A stretch of DNA of 64,000 nucleotides from Zoroaster sp. YZ-2022 (taxonomy: Eukaryota > Echinodermata > Asteroidea > Forcipulatida > Zoroasteridae). Every line of letters starts with the position of its first letter. The stretch's first letter is position 1. The notes below the pieces were generated by a model that worked only from the letters and a program-made list of their open reading frames with translations, searched no databases and had not been told where the DNA came from. The position numbers and the translations under genes are program-made. Shown one piece after another: positions 19,605 through 31,499 of this stretch. The DNA lies in NCBI GenBank assembly GCA_029582265.1, contig CM055835.1:13757498-13821497 (forward strand), read 5' to 3'.

Positions 19605-20633
19605 CAGAGATGCCAACATACACGATTTGGGCGTAGCAAATACGATTTTGAGCCGTGAATACGACTCTACGATAATACTTCATTGAAATACGCTAAACAA
19701 GCCACCCCAGTATAATTGTATATAGTTACAATACAAACAAACAATGAATGAACTATTAAGTGGAAATAAAAATGATGAAAAATAATTTTAAAAATGAAAA
19801 AACAAAACAACAACCTTTTAAATGTAAACCGCAGTGGTGGTAAAAAGTGACGATAGCGGGATTAGCGGCGAATTCACACGATTATGTACATATCACACAC
19901 AAGCGCGAGCGCTGGATTCGACTGCCTACCTACCACATGTACCCTGTACATATCTGTACATTATTTGCAAGATCGTACCCATTGATCTGTATTACATAAT
20001 GGGGAATAATGAGCATACCCGTGGGGAATGAGGTTGTCTGTGAGGTAGCTTGTGTGTACACGCATGTACATGCGCGATAATTGTGTCACGACGCATTACC
20101 TTTAATTTCTCGAAGCTTCTTTTGCAAGTGCGACTTCAGTGTCAGGCATGCAGGCACTGTTTATCATGGAATTCTGCGCTTACGGCGCATAGAATCACAT
20201 CGCTTTTTATGGCGCCTGGCGAGAATTCTGTGGTAAGCAGCGACATGAAATTGGGCACAGGTGAGCTAGGGCTAGGCCTAGCTAAGGCTATCAATTTGTT
20301 ATTTGCCTTCGAGACTCCAAGAAAGAGAACAGTTAGTATTAATAATCAAAATTTCTAACGTGATTGATGCATGGATTACTAATTCGGAAGATCATTATTG
20401 TGAGCTTTTTAAGATAAGATACGTCTAGCATTGTTATAATTTCATAATTTTTTCATTGAGTATTGTCCTCCAATTTACTCTGCCCCTGGTCCCACTACCG
20501 CCAGCGGGGTTCACACCGAGTGCGGCGCTGACATTGCCCAAAATCCGGACATGCATTTTTAGCGTTAGATTTTTGCGATTTTTTTTTTCCAATAGATGCT
20601 ACTCTTTTTTGGAATTCAATGTTGGCATCTCTG
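19605..20633. mobile_element. hAT-like element (~1.03 kb)
   Basis: The perfect 15-bp inverted ends CAGAGATGCCAACAT lie at 19605-19619 and, as the complement, at 20619-20633. The flanks ctattacc (19597-19604) and tattacc (20634-20640) are a near-perfect target duplication. There is no transposase frame, so it is nonautonomous. A fragment of the 'cccaatttcat' palindrome is nested inside. Confidence 0.75.
20167..20257. mobile_element. Fold-back 'cccaatttcat' family, copy 2 (partial)
   Basis: ggaattctgcgcttacggcg and gagaattctgtggtaagcag form the arms, with 'catgaaattgggc' at the right end. The left outer arm is reduced. Nested in the hAT-like element. Confidence 0.7.
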
Positions 20634-20640
20634 TATTACC

Positions 20641-22280
20641 TATTATCCATTGTCCTATTACCTATTATCCATTGCCCCCCCCCCCCCAACACCTTTTAGA
20701 GTGGGAGCAGCATCAATCTCCGCTCCACTTTTTTGGATTGCCCTTAAATGAGGTGATTTATATATCCATTATCAGCGCATGCCCTTTTGACCTGTCCATA
20801 TGGGACGGGGGACATTTATATGCTAATAGCAATTTCCATGTTATCACTGGATCAGATGTAACATTATGGTTGAATTGTGCATAAGTCAGTTCTCTTAATG
20901 TTTTGTGTTGTCTTGTTAACTGATTATTTGGTTATCAATCGGTAAACTGTTTTCTTGGGCAAGGTTTAAGGTTTTGATTTTGAGCACATTCAGTGCTGCT
21001 GTGATACTAAATTCCTGTTGTGTTGTCACAAACAGCGCCCTCATGTGTCAAGGAAAATCATGACAATATTTACAAATTCAACTCTTTCCAGACATTGAGC
21101 CGATTTGAGTGCATGTCGTATTTTGACAGCAAGCTGATTTAAATGCCCAAACGTCATCACCTAACAACGGGTCTTGTTTTGCCTTGTTTTGACAACCGAG
21201 CACACAACTGACCAATAAGAATTTGAGGTCATGCACTCCCAATACAAATTACATGTAGCTGTAAATAAAAACTGATTATTTGATGAGAACAGACTAAATT
21301 CTCTGTAAGCTTGTGAATGTGTTCATTATTAATGTTGATTACATATGCGGTTTCCATACGGTGTGTATTTAAAAATGATGGCCTTCAGGATAATCACAAC
21401 AGACGATGCACAATGCTTGTTGTTTTCTTGGAATTATGACATAGACAATGATGATGGCGACGATGATGGAGATAATGTTGACTATGAAGACACAGACAGC
21501 AACAGAAGTAGTGATTTTCAGTAACGACAGTAAAAGTTCTGAATCTGAGGTTGTCTGTACCAACAGCGATATCAATATAGCAATAGTCCTATACCATGGC
21601 ACCACCGCAACAGCAAGCAATGCCGCAGGCTAATTGTGCTCATAGAACCAGCAATGGGGCAAACAACAGCAAAAATTGGACAGATGTTACACATGATACA
21701 AATAATTCTACCAGCTGTGCAAATATTAACTTTTAATAATTTCCACATTATAGTTTACATTATTGCATAACAGAAATAATATACCGTATGTTGTATCAAG
21801 GTTGTATATTATGATTTTTTTTAATATATAATGGGCCACTAGGCATTATGGGTAATATTATCATGCGATAAACATAAGTTTATATTTGGATGGCTGCAAT
21901 GCAATATGGGTAAACCCAAGATGATCCCCATCTCAATATTCACACTCAGTGAGTCATAACCTTTATTTTGATACCTTACTCTTTTCGATAGTCCAATTAT
22001 AAACAAATTATTAATAATTTCCACACTTGACCTTGACTGTCTACAGTGTCAAATTACAATGTAAACAATGAAATCCATACATGTGAAATAATTCCTGATA
22101 GAAAGAGTTAAACAGGATGGTTAATCTTCACTTGACCTCAAAATTGGACTTCCAATTTTGTTGAACTATCCAGAAGCATGGATATTTGCTAAAATATGTA
22201 CATTGTATCTACATAATATTGCATTTTATAGGTTCTTTAAATTCCTTGTTTGATTTTGATTTGACTCCTTTCTGCACTGA
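20641..22280. other. Intron: poly-C run, no gene
   Basis: Begins with a duplicated 'cctattacctattatccatt', then poly-C (about 20677-20690). Open frames here (for example 21369-21633) are low-complexity and lack splice or family support. Nothing else recognised. Confidence 0.45.
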
Positions 22281-22282
22281 AC

Positions 22283-22353
22283 GTCTGTCTGTTTGTCTGT
22301 CAGTCGGTCAGTCTGTCAGTCGGTCAGTCTGTCAGTCGGTCCGGCTGGCTGGC

Positions 22354-22389
<36 letters not shown>

Positions 22390-22420
22390 GGTCGGTTGGG
22401 CTGTCTGTCTCTGTCTCTGT
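22283..22420. repeat. (CTGT/CAGTCGGT)n microsatellite
   Basis: Runs of gtctgtctgt and cagtcggtcagtctgt alternate over about 135 bases. Confidence 0.9.
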
Positions 22421-22424
22421 CTAG

Positions 22425-22590
22425 CCTATTTCACTCCACTGCAAGAGGAATGCCTCATCATTAGCTTTCCATTTCACTCTATCCTGTGCTGTCCTCTTCC
22501 ACATAACGCTACCATATTCTTTGATGTCATCCATCCACCTTCTGCTTTGTCTACCTCTCCCTCTGGTATATGCTCTAGGTTGTCCAGTCA
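22425..22590 (-). pseudogene. LINE C-terminal fragment
   Basis: On the minus strand it reads QPRAYTRGRGRQSRRWMDDI then KEYGSVMWKRTAQDRVKWKA, the C-terminal region typical of RT proteins of craft/RTE-like LINEs. It abuts a tandem array of the adjacent coding motif. Confidence 0.75.
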
Positions 22591-23285
22591 GTCAGCTAGA
22601 TGACCAGCCCACCTGTCATCTTGCCTCCTAGCTAGATGACCAGCCCACCTGTCATCTTGTCTCCGGCTAGCTAGATGACCAGCCCACCTGTCATCTTGCT
22701 TCTGGCTAGCTAGATGACCAGCCCACCTGTCATCTTGCCTCCGGCTAGCTAGATGACCAGCCCACCTGTCATCTTGCCTCCGGCTAGCTAGATGACCAGC
22801 CCACCTGTCATCTTGCCTCCTAGCTAGATGACCAGCCCACCTGTCATCTTGCCTCCGGCTAGCTAGATGACCAGCCCACCTGTCATCTTGCCTCCTAGCT
22901 AGATGACCAGCCCACCTGTCATCTTGCCTCCGGCTAGCTAGATGACCAGCCCACCTGTCATCTTGCCTCCTAGCTAGATGACCAGCCCACCTGTCATCTT
23001 GCCTCCGGCTAGCTAGATGAACAGCCCACCTGTCATCTTGCCTCCTAGCTAGATGAACAGCCCACCTGTCATCTTACCTCCTAGCTAGATGAACAGCCCA
23101 CCTGTCATCTTGCCTCCTAGCTAGATGACCAGCCCACCTGTCATCTTTTCTCCTAGCTAGATGACCAGCCCACCTGTCATCTTGCCTCCGGCTAGCTAGA
23201 TGACCAGCCCACCTGTCATCTTGTCTCCTAGCTAGATGAACAGCCCACCTGTCATCTTGCCTCCTAGCTAGATGACCAGCCCACA
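22590..23285 (-). repeat. 36/39-bp minisatellite made from a LINE coding motif (~18-19 copies)
   Basis: Units of 36 or 39 bp (12 or 13 codons) encode, on the minus strand, variants of GHLARRQDDRWA or GHLASRRQDDRWA. GHxARxxDDRW is a conserved block just upstream of the LINE C-terminus that lies next to the array (22425-22590). Unit lengths stay multiples of three. Substitutions such as ttacctcc introduce stops. Confidence 0.9.
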
Positions 23286-23423
23286 TCCACTTCTTTTATT
23301 TTATTTCCTGTATTCTATCTTGTACTTCTGTTTTCTTCCTCCTGCACTGAAAGTAGTGATATACTGATTTATTTTGCCGTGCTTCACTTGTGGGATAATA
23401 ATACTTTTCCCGTTTCTTGTCAG

Positions 23424-23500
23424 ATATCCCAATCTTATGAATGTGGAAACCGTGGAGGTACTAAAACAGTACCTGAAGGCACCCAACCTACTTGCTGCAT
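23424..23500 (+). CDS. ABHD16A: ABHD16A exon 12 of window
   Basis: The acceptor is gtttcttgtcag. Reads YPNLMNVETVEVLKQYLKAP then NLLAA, matching human RYPRVMAEEGLRVVRQWLEA in position and pattern. The donor is gcat|gtaaga, phase 1. It lies just downstream of a LINE-derived minisatellite (22590-23285). Confidence 0.9.
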
Positions 23501-23861
23501 GTAAGACAAAAAATATCAAATGGAAACTTAAGGTTTATTTATTTCATATTCATAAATGTCCAAGACAGTGCAGACATTCTGATCTGATCTTTATAATCAC
23601 GTGGGGGTGTTATAACAGATGGTAGAGGGCAGAGGCAGAGGGTTGGCCAGGGCTGTGTACTTGGTCCAGGAATGATTTTAAAGAATGAAAGTAGCTCATT
23701 GATGGGGATAATATTAAAAGCGTCTTGATCTAGATGGAATTGGCGCTATATAGTTAATTTTATGATATATTTCGTAAAATCTAGAGGGTTGAAATGAGTG
23801 TACATTAACAAATACCAATGGTGTACCTTTCCTTTATAAATTATTGTTTATTTTCTTCTAG

Positions 23862-23960
23862 TGTCGATCTACTCAGCCTTTGAGGTCGAAGACTCTGCTT
23901 GTCAGCGTGTCTTGCAGGACTATGTCCTTAAAAACTCTGGTGAATTCCCAATGCTTATAG
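23862..23960 (+). CDS. ABHD16A: ABHD16A exon 13 of window
   Basis: The acceptor is tattttcttctag. Reads SIYSAFEVEDSACQRVLQDY then VLKNSGEFPMLI, matching human SIYSRWEVEEDWCLSVLRSY...FPWSVG. The donor is atag|gtaaga, phase 1. Confidence 0.92.
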   Translation, partial: CRSTQPLRSKTLLVSVSCRTMSLKTLVNSQCL

Positions 23961-24151
23961 GTAAGAAGAAATATTGTGCCATTTTGCCATCCTGGGATCC
24001 TTTGTAGATCATTAACACTTGAAGTGGAACTAGCCTGTAATTGATGTTACTAGATGCATACTGTAATTGTTTATTATTTGTTTATTTATTATACATTTCT
24101 GGTAATGAAACCAAGGATCCCTCTAAAGCACACTTAGGGAGGAGGGCAAAA

Positions 24152-24489
24152 CACTATGAATAACTTTACCCTGAAAATGCCCTGAAAATCTGTTTTACCG
24201 TTAAATAAATAGTTTACAGCAATTTCATGATGACACAACACTGTGAAAACGCCATGAATTACTCTTGGAATTTCTTCGCAGTGAAAATGCCGTGAAAATG
24301 ACATGAACTTCTTGTGGCAGTTTTGGGGCAGCTCATTCATTCTCAAGATCGCCGTGAATTTGCCCTGAAATCACTGTGAACATTATTGCTAATATCTGAA
24401 AGGAAGAGACACCATGAAATTGCCGTGAAATCATGGTGAACTATTATTTCACGGCAAAACGGATTTTCAGGGTAAAGTTATTCATAGTG
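24152..24489. mobile_element. Fold-back MITE (338 bp)
   Basis: The left end cactatgaataactttaccc tgaaaat and the right end (complement) cactatgaataactttaccc tgaaaatccgttttgccgtg match over about 40 bp. The core repeats a 'gccgtgaaat/gccatgaaat' motif in both orientations. Confidence 0.85.
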
Positions 24490-24756
24490 AAAGTCATGGT
24501 ACAGCCAAGCCTTTGAGAAGCCCAGCCAGGCCCAGACTTTGCCCAGGCCTATGGGCCTATATAATCCCTGAGCTGAGCACAGAAGTCACTTTACTAATGA
24601 ATAGATCTCAAATAGCTCTTATTGTTAACGCAGACTTGACTGACACCTCTTTTGTTCACAACTGCAGTCATTATAATGAGCTTTACTTGGCTGGCTGGCC
24701 TAGGCCCTCCAGAAGCCTATGTTGATTGGCAGGTACTGTATTGCTACTGTATTGAA

Positions 24757-24807
24757 CAGCAGAACTTGAGATTGATGCACTAGACCATTCGGCCATGACA
24801 CTCCACA
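24757..24807 (-). mobile_element. SINE head fragment
   Basis: The complement reads gtggagtgtcatggccgaat ggtctagtgcatcaatctca, the tRNA-like head with box A. It is cut by the TTAA-flanked element at 24812. Confidence 0.65.
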
Positions 24808-24811
24808 TTAA

Positions 24812-25650
24812 CCCTTTCAACTCAGCCCTGTGTAAAAATCGTCGGCTATCGATAAATTTGGAAGCTTGCATTTTTTGTTTGCTGCCCTCTATTTGATTAT
24901 GTTCGATACCAATTTTGAGCTTATTAGTCTGGCTTTCCAATGATCAAGTTTGTTTTGTGATTGAACATAATTCATCTTGAGGGTGATACGAGAAGGATAC
25001 CCGACCGCATGTTTTTCGTGAACGTTCGGTCCATGTTTTTCAAGCGTTATTGTTAACGTTAGATGTGGAAGTCACATTCCTGCCATCGTATTCCAGTAAA
25101 ATGCCCGTGGGAAAGTGTAAGTCAAATTCAGATGACACAGATCATCAAAGGAATAGATTTTTCCTTAGAAATTGATCTGAAGTTTTACAAATTTTTGTTC
25201 TGTGTTGTTGCAATGTACATTTCTAATGTTTGCAACTGTAATATACAGTGAGTTACTCATTATTGTAAATTTTGCACCAAAATCTTATTATTCTTGCCTA
25301 TTATAGTATGATAAATAAATACAATTGGAATTTTTTTTAATTTATGCATTGAATGGGAGTTATTCTTTGAAACCATGCATTCAAGTTACTCCTAACCATA
25401 GTACATCATATCCTATTTGCCCAAAACTCACAAAAAAGCATTAAAATTACCCAAAAATTTGGTATTCAAAATGGCCGCCATTTTCAAGGGGTATAATAGG
25501 AAAAAAAATTAACCCAAAAAAATAATGCCCAAATCATTAGCATTCAAATGGTACAACTTACTCAGATACTGTATCTAGACAGATTTTACCAAATATTTTG
25601 CAAGATTTAAACTTAGTAAAAAAAGCTAAAAACAGTGCTGAATTTAAAGG
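24812..25650. mobile_element. piggyBac-like element (839 bp, TTAA-flanked)
   Basis: TTAA occurs at 24808-24811 and 25651-25654. The left end is CCCTTTCAACTCAGC; the right end on the other strand is CCTTTAAATTCAGC, 12 of 14 matching after one gap. No transposase frame. Confidence 0.55.
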
Positions 25651-25654
25651 TTAA

Positions 25655-25890
25655 TACTTCTCTTCACCCAGGAGTATAAATGGGAACCTATGAGCGTTGA
25701 GGTGGTAATTGTGTTTGATTAGCCCAGTAGAAATTTTAAAAATGGTTGCACATAATGGGTTATTTACTCCCCAGGGAGCTGAGAAAGATTACAGGAATGA
25801 TATTGGCCCAGTGACCAGGGGAAATAATGTAAAGCACGTTGGGACATTATGTGAAATGCGCTATATAAGAATGAAATATAGTTGTTTTTA
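25655..25890 (+). mobile_element. SINE body and tail
   Basis: Contains 'cacccaggagtataaatggg', 'ctccccagggagctgagaaa', 'ggcccagtgaccagggg', 'aatgtaaagcacg' and 'atgcgctatataagaatgaa'. The tRNA head is missing. Confidence 0.7.
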
Positions 25891-25894
25891 ATAA

Positions 25895-26330
25895 GGGAAT
25901 AACAGTTTGTCGTGCAGTCGTTCAAGCGTCAAACTGTTATTCACATTCATAAATCCCCGTATCAATATTCGTTTTCAAAATGTAAAGAAAATGTCACTTT
26001 TGTTGAATAAAGCCAAATAGAAATGGGCAAATTCACGTTTTGGGGACACACAAAACATTTCCACAGTACATGAGTCAGGCACGTGATGCCAAACTTTTAA
26101 TCATTCTGATTGGTTGAAATCTGCATTGCACAAAACAGCTGGTGAACAGTTGGCGCATACGCACTGCTAAGATTTTGATAAGATTTTGATAAGATTTTGA
26201 TAAGCCAGTCTATGCCATCCGTTAATAGATCTCCAATCAGATTTTATTGTCCAATCAGATTTTTAATGAATTGATGAATATTTATCATTCTGGTAATAAA
26301 TAAAATAATGAGTAATTTGACTGTTTCTGG
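25895..26330 (+). repeat. Dispersed repeat family R2, copy 1
   Basis: Shares 'gggaataacagtttg', 'caaactgttattc', 'atgggcaaattcacgttttg', 'catgagtcaggc' and 'attggttgaaat' with 51590-51975. An 11-bp tandem (gattttgataa, three copies) lies at about 26172-26206. Confidence 0.65.
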
Positions 26331-26552
26331 TCCCCAGTAGATTCAGACTGTTGTTTTGTTTTCTCTTCATCTACCCCCTCCCCCCAAAAACAAATAATAA
26401 AAAATGTGTAGTCCATATGGAAGTTTTCTATGGCTTATTTCGTTGTGTTATTAACGAAAAAGTACTGAAAATGCTGACAAAATTGTTGGAACATGTATTT
26501 CTATCTTCAAATGACAGGAATTCATTTTGGAAATTATTTTGACTAAAACAAT

Positions 26553-26746
26553 AGGAGCTGAGACATAGCACCTGAGACATAGCACCTGAGACATAGCACC
26601 TGAGACATAGCACCTGAGACATAGCACCTGAGACATAGCACCTGAGACATAGCACCTGAGACATAGCACCCGAGACATAGCACCTGAGACATAGCACCCG
26701 AGACATAGCACCTGAGACATAGCACCCGAGACATAGCACCTGAGAC
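26553..26746. repeat. 14-bp satellite (gagacatagcacct, ~13 copies)
   Basis: Near-identical units with c/t variants. The preceding context ('tcttcaaatgacaggaattc', 'gactaaaacaatag') also occurs at 44490-44560, where the motif 'aatagcacctgaaacag' is single-copy. Confidence 0.95.
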
Positions 26747-26749
26747 GAT

Positions 26750-28137
26750 GAACGATGTACAATCTTCGAGGTTTTTTCCTTTTATTTTTGTATTTTTTTT
26801 AACAAGGACGTTTTATGCAAAAACTGATCATTCATGGTTTTTTTTTGAGGATTAGTATTGTAGCTTTAAGACACTTAATCACTGTTTCTCCTCTCTTCGT
26901 AGGGCATGTAATAGTAGCTTTGGCAATGCACGTCTCTGGAGAATTTGATTTTTTTTTTCAAAGATTATACTATCAAGTTCTGAGCAGTTTTATCCAAATC
27001 ATTAAGAAATTGCTTTTCTACTTTGGATTGAAATGTACAATGTATCCATCAAAATGATTAAAAAATATGTTTTGCTCAGCGTAAACAAGCTTGCAGACTA
27101 AGTTGCTATTCCCTACGGTGATCAATTCTCAGCCAGAGATGGTGTTTACAAAAGCCAAATCATGCATCCAGGTTTGAATGTAATTGTCTGCCCTTCACTG
27201 TTTGGCAACTGTAGTGTATCCACTGTGTGGGATTCCATGTTCTGAGATGAAATTGTAAGCAAAGTGATTGTAATAATCTTGTCCCATAATAATAATATGG
27301 GCATCTACTAAACTGGTGCCTACATTCCCTTTATATCAGTTTGAATCCTTTAATTTTCTTATAAAAGGTTCAAATTTTTAATATTCAACTATTTTTAAAT
27401 ACATTTCCCCATAGCAGTACACATAAACAGTTGTCTTAACTACATTCGCTTCACAATCCTTCGATTTGGAAATTACTAAATTTGGGTTTTTAATTCCTTT
27501 ATGCCTGAAATGCTTCTCAGTACACAAAAACTGGATTTCATTTCAAACCAGATTTTAGTTTTCTTTTCCCAAAATATTCTTAAAATTTTTCTTTTCAAGT
27601 GTGAGAGATTTGAAATACCTGAAACAAGAAAATAGGAAAATATTAAATTTCCAAGGCGCCATCCGGTGGAGTTTGAATAATTTGCCAGCCAGCTCTGCCT
27701 AGTCACATTTCAGTCTCTGTCCTTTCATTCATGTCTGTTGAACCTTAAAAACTTCCAAATAAAGAACGATAGGTTATTATGAAAGAAATTGAAAACATAA
27801 TTTAGTCTAGGAGCAACTCCGCTGTTATGGGAGAGGTGTAAGAGAAAGCAACATGTCTGTGGTAGCGTCTGGCCTGAGGGCGACTAGGCAAGGAAAGTGA
27901 GAAATGTCTGAGAGCGACGACAACATGGACCCGAAATTACACCTATGAAATGGAACTGATATATGAATAATTCAATTTATAAACCCATTCAATGGCCCTG
28001 CCAGTAATAGGGTCAATTATGCATCTACTAATCAACAACTTCCCCCCTCCAATTTGACACATGCACATTTGTCCTAATTAAATTAATTAATGAAATTATT
28101 AAATTCCGGTTTTTAATGACTTAATTTATTTGCACAG
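26750..28137. other. Intron, nothing recognised
   Basis: AT-rich, no recognised repeat family, and no open frame with family or splice support. Confidence 0.4.
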
Positions 28138-28187
28138 GTAATGAGGACTTACAGTCTGTGACTTTGATACAGCTCGTACTGTACTTG
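28138..28187 (+). CDS. ABHD16A: ABHD16A exon 14 of window
   Basis: The acceptor is tttgcacag. A split Gly codon is followed by NEDLQSVTLIQLVLYL, corresponding to human GEDMSADGRRQLALFL. The donor is ttg|gtaagt, phase 0. The next exon is about 27.9 kb away. Confidence 0.88.
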
Positions 28188-28310
28188 GTAAGTAGCGTCC
28201 GGTTTTTAATTGCTTTCTTAAATAAATATCGTCGGTGGCATCTTGTGTGGAGTAATCAAGATTGATTTAATTGAATTGCTTTTCCGAGGTGAAACAAGAC
28301 AAATTTCATT

Positions 28311-28589
28311 GGCGGATCCAGGGGGGGCTAAGGGGGCTGTAGGCCCCCATCCCCCCCCCCTTAAAATCGTTTAAATAAAAAAATTAAAAAAATACAAAAT
28401 AAATTTAAAAAAATTAAAAATTAAACAAATTAAAAAAAGAGACAGAGGGAGAGGGGAGAATGCACTCCCATTCCCTCACTGTGCTTTGTTTTTCTCTCCC
28501 TTTGATTATTTCATTGTAATTTTTGTAGTACTGAAAAATAATTGTTTTTGATTCTCAGCCCCCCCCCTAAAAAATGTTCTGGATCCGCC
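28311..28589. mobile_element. TIR element with 'ggcggatccag' ends
   Basis: The left end ggcggatccaggggggg and the right end cccccc...ctggatccgcc are inverted. The core is A-rich with poly-C/G runs. I recall this terminus as common in invertebrate MITEs; class unknown. Confidence 0.6.
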
Positions 28590-29246
28590 CATGAGTTTGA
28601 GCAAATGAGAGTTAGCCAGTGTGACCACAGTAAACAAATAACACTAGGGAGCAATCCCATTCAAAAATTGGGCTTAGCAAAAGAAAAACTGTGAATATGT
28701 ACTGCTCATTTTGTATAGCAAATCTTGAATTGTGAGTAGCAAATTGTGTATGTTTTGTATAGCCATTTGCTATAGTGAAAATCGTTCTATGAAGGCCCCC
28801 CCAAAAATAAGTTTAGTTTCAGGTCCATAGTCATTGTCTCAAATTGTGATGGTTTATGAATTTTCTATTTTTTAGATTGCATTTGCTTGTTTTGCAGGGT
28901 GTGAAATTAAGGGGGTTTGGAGAAAATGACTTTTATAATATTTTTCTTTGAGTTTTGATGATAAAACATACTCTATTTAATTTTCTTTGTACAAGTAACC
29001 TCTCTCAAAATGTAAAATATTTACTTAGAGCCATCTTGTTGTGAATATAGGTAGTTTACTTAGAGCCATCTTGTTGTGAATATACATGTAGGTAGTTTTA
29101 AACGAAATGTTTTCTGGTACTGGTTGAATTTTGTCTTTGAGGCACTCCAGATATTTTATGAATCTTGCAGAGAATGTGTCGGTGACTGACTATACTGCCC
29201 TCTGTTGCTGCAGTATTTATCAGTTCTCCTTTATAAACCTGTTTAA
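28590..29246. other. Last intron, unclassified
   Basis: A short local duplication (tagttt..cttagagccatcttgttgtg, about 29025-29085) is the only structure seen. Confidence 0.4.
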
Positions 29247-29443
29247 CCCTACATGCATCAACCCCCAAATCCATCCCTTAGTTTGGCTTGTTTTTGGTGG
29301 ATTCAGTACTGTGTATAGCCAAACCATGGATTCTTTGCATTTGCCATTGTATACATTCCTTTAAACTCAAACAACTGGGTGACTGTGGATTGATTTATAG
29401 GTGGATTCAGGAAGGAAGAGCAATAATGTGTAGGGGGTTAGGG
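29247..29443. mobile_element. piggyBac-like MITE (197 bp)
   Basis: TTAA at 29243-29246 and 29444-29447; ends CCCTACATGC and GTAGGGGGTTAGGG. The interior shares 'ggtggattcaggaagg' with the larger members at 35289 and 46654. Confidence 0.5.
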
Positions 29444-29639
29444 TTAAGCTGTTTTCCACTACACACTGTCATTAGTGGTGGCCTATAGTTGGGTTTTGGT
29501 TGGACAATATGCATAATTGATGGTGGATTTATACATGTACATTGTACATCTATCCAGTACATGTTCAAACACACCCATGTGTCCTTCATACAGTAATACA
29601 CGTACCTGTGCAAAGTCAAGTGAGCACACACTATATATA

Positions 29640-29930
29640 TACTCTACTCATAGAAGACTTGTAGTTGAGTATGAGTAAGCGTGCAGACAAATGTACTCAA
29701 GTATGAGTACTCCGACTGTACAATTGTAGTTGAGTACTCTTCATGAGTATGAGTGCAGAAAAATGAACTGGAGTACCATTACTCATATATGCCAACTTTA
29801 CACTTTTTCATGAGTATGAGTACAGAAAAAATATACTCAAGTACGAGTACTCCAACTCGACAATTGTAGTTGAGTACTTTTTCATGAGTACAAGTACGAG
29901 TGAAGACAATGTACTCAAGTCTTATGGCTA
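29640..29930. repeat. Degenerate 'gagtatgagtac' repeat
   Basis: 'actcaagtatgagtactccg' and 'ttgtagttgagtact' alternate with 'catgagtatgagtgcagaaa' in three to four irregular units. Confidence 0.7.
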
Positions 29931-29999
29931 ATACAATGTAAGTACTGCACATTATAATGATGCAAAAAATCTTGCATTTTTACAATTTTATTGTTAATA

Positions 30000-31440
30000 A
30001 ACTGAAACTTTCACAGGTTGGTTGTTTAATGTATATCTTGATTCAAAGAAAATAAACAGTTTTGCCAACATTACCAATGTTGTACCTTCCCTGATGTATA
30101 CAAAGTACATGTAAGTAAGCATACTCATAGAAGCAGTTTTGCCAACATTACCAATATCAAAGAGGGTAAGCAAACTCATAGAAGCACATTTGCCAACATT
30201 ACCAATGTTGTACCTTCCCTTCAATGTATATCTTGATTCAAAGAGAGTAATTATAAGCATACTCATAGAAGTAGTGTTGGCAACATTACCAATGTTGTAC
30301 CTTCCCTTCAATATATATCTTGATTCAAAGAGAGTAAGCATACTCATAGAAGCAGTTTGGCCAACATTACCAATGTTGTACCTTCCGTTAACGTATATCT
30401 TGATTCAAAGAGAGTATGCATACTCATAGAAGCAGTTTGGCCAACATTACCAATGTTGTACATTCCGTTAACGTATATCTTGATTCAAAGAGAGTATGCA
30501 TACTCATAGAAGCAGTTTGGCCAGCATTACCAATGTTGTACCTTCCGTTAACGTATATCTTGATTCAAAGAGAGTAAGCATACTCATAGAAGCAGTTTGG
30601 CCAACATTACCAATGTTGTACCTTCCGTTAACGTATATCTTGATTCAAAGAGAGTATGCATACTCATAGAAGCAGTTTGGCCAACATTACCAATGTTGTA
30701 CCTTCCGTTAACGTATATCTTGATTCAAAGAGAGTATGCATACTCATAGAAGCAGTTTGGCCAACATTACCAATGTTGTACCTTCCGTTAACGTATATCT
30801 TGATTCAAAGAGAGTAAGCATACTCATAGAAGCAGTTTGGCCAACATTACCAATGTTGTACATGTACCTTCCGTTAACGTACAATGTATATCTTGATTCA
30901 AAGAGAGTATGCATTCTCATAGAAGCAGTTTGGCCAACATTACCAATGTTGTACCTTCCGTTAACGTATATCTTGATTCAAAGAGAGTATGCATTCTCAT
31001 AGAAGCAGTTTGGCCAACATTACCAATGTTGTACCTGTACCTTCCGTTAACGTACAATGTATATCTTGATTCAAAGAGAGTAAGCATACTCATAGAAGCA
31101 GTTTGGCCAACATTACCAATGTTGTACCTTCCCTTCAATGTATATCTTGATTCAAAGAGAGTATGCATACTCATAGAAGCAGTTTGGCCAACATTACCAA
31201 TGTTGTACCTTCCGTTAACGTATATCTTGATTCAAAGAGAGTATGCATTCTCATAGAAGCAGTTTGGCCAACATTACCAATGCTGTACCTTCCCTTCAAT
31301 GTATATCTTGATTCAAAGAGAGTATGCATACTCATAGAAGCAGTTTGGCCAACATTACCAATGTTGTACATGTACCTTCCGTTAACGTACAATGTATATC
31401 TTGATTCAAAGAGAGTATGCATACTCTTTTTTCATGATTA
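30000..31440 (+). repeat. 80-bp satellite (~17 copies)
   Basis: The unit contains tatcttgattcaaagagagt, a 'gcatactcatagaagcagtt' block and 'ccaacattaccaatgttgta' with ccttccgtt. Some units carry small insertions (acatgt, acaatgt). The array begins after 'ctgaaactttcacaggttgg', which also precedes the TTGGTTG satellite at 34654 and occurs without an array at 53890. Single diverged copies of the unit lie at 35565, 40258 and, inverted, 34560 and 41490. Confidence 0.95.
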
Positions 31441-31499
31441 CCAATGTTGTACCAATGTGTATCTTGAATCATAGAGAGTAAGCATAGTCGTAAATGTAG

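Noticed and set aside
26428..26762. Minus-strand frames with repeating CLRCYVSGAMSQV
   Set aside because: They come from the 14-bp satellite.
30139..31474. Multiple 80-117-codon frames
   Set aside because: Rotating-frame readings of the 80-bp satellite; no splice or family support.
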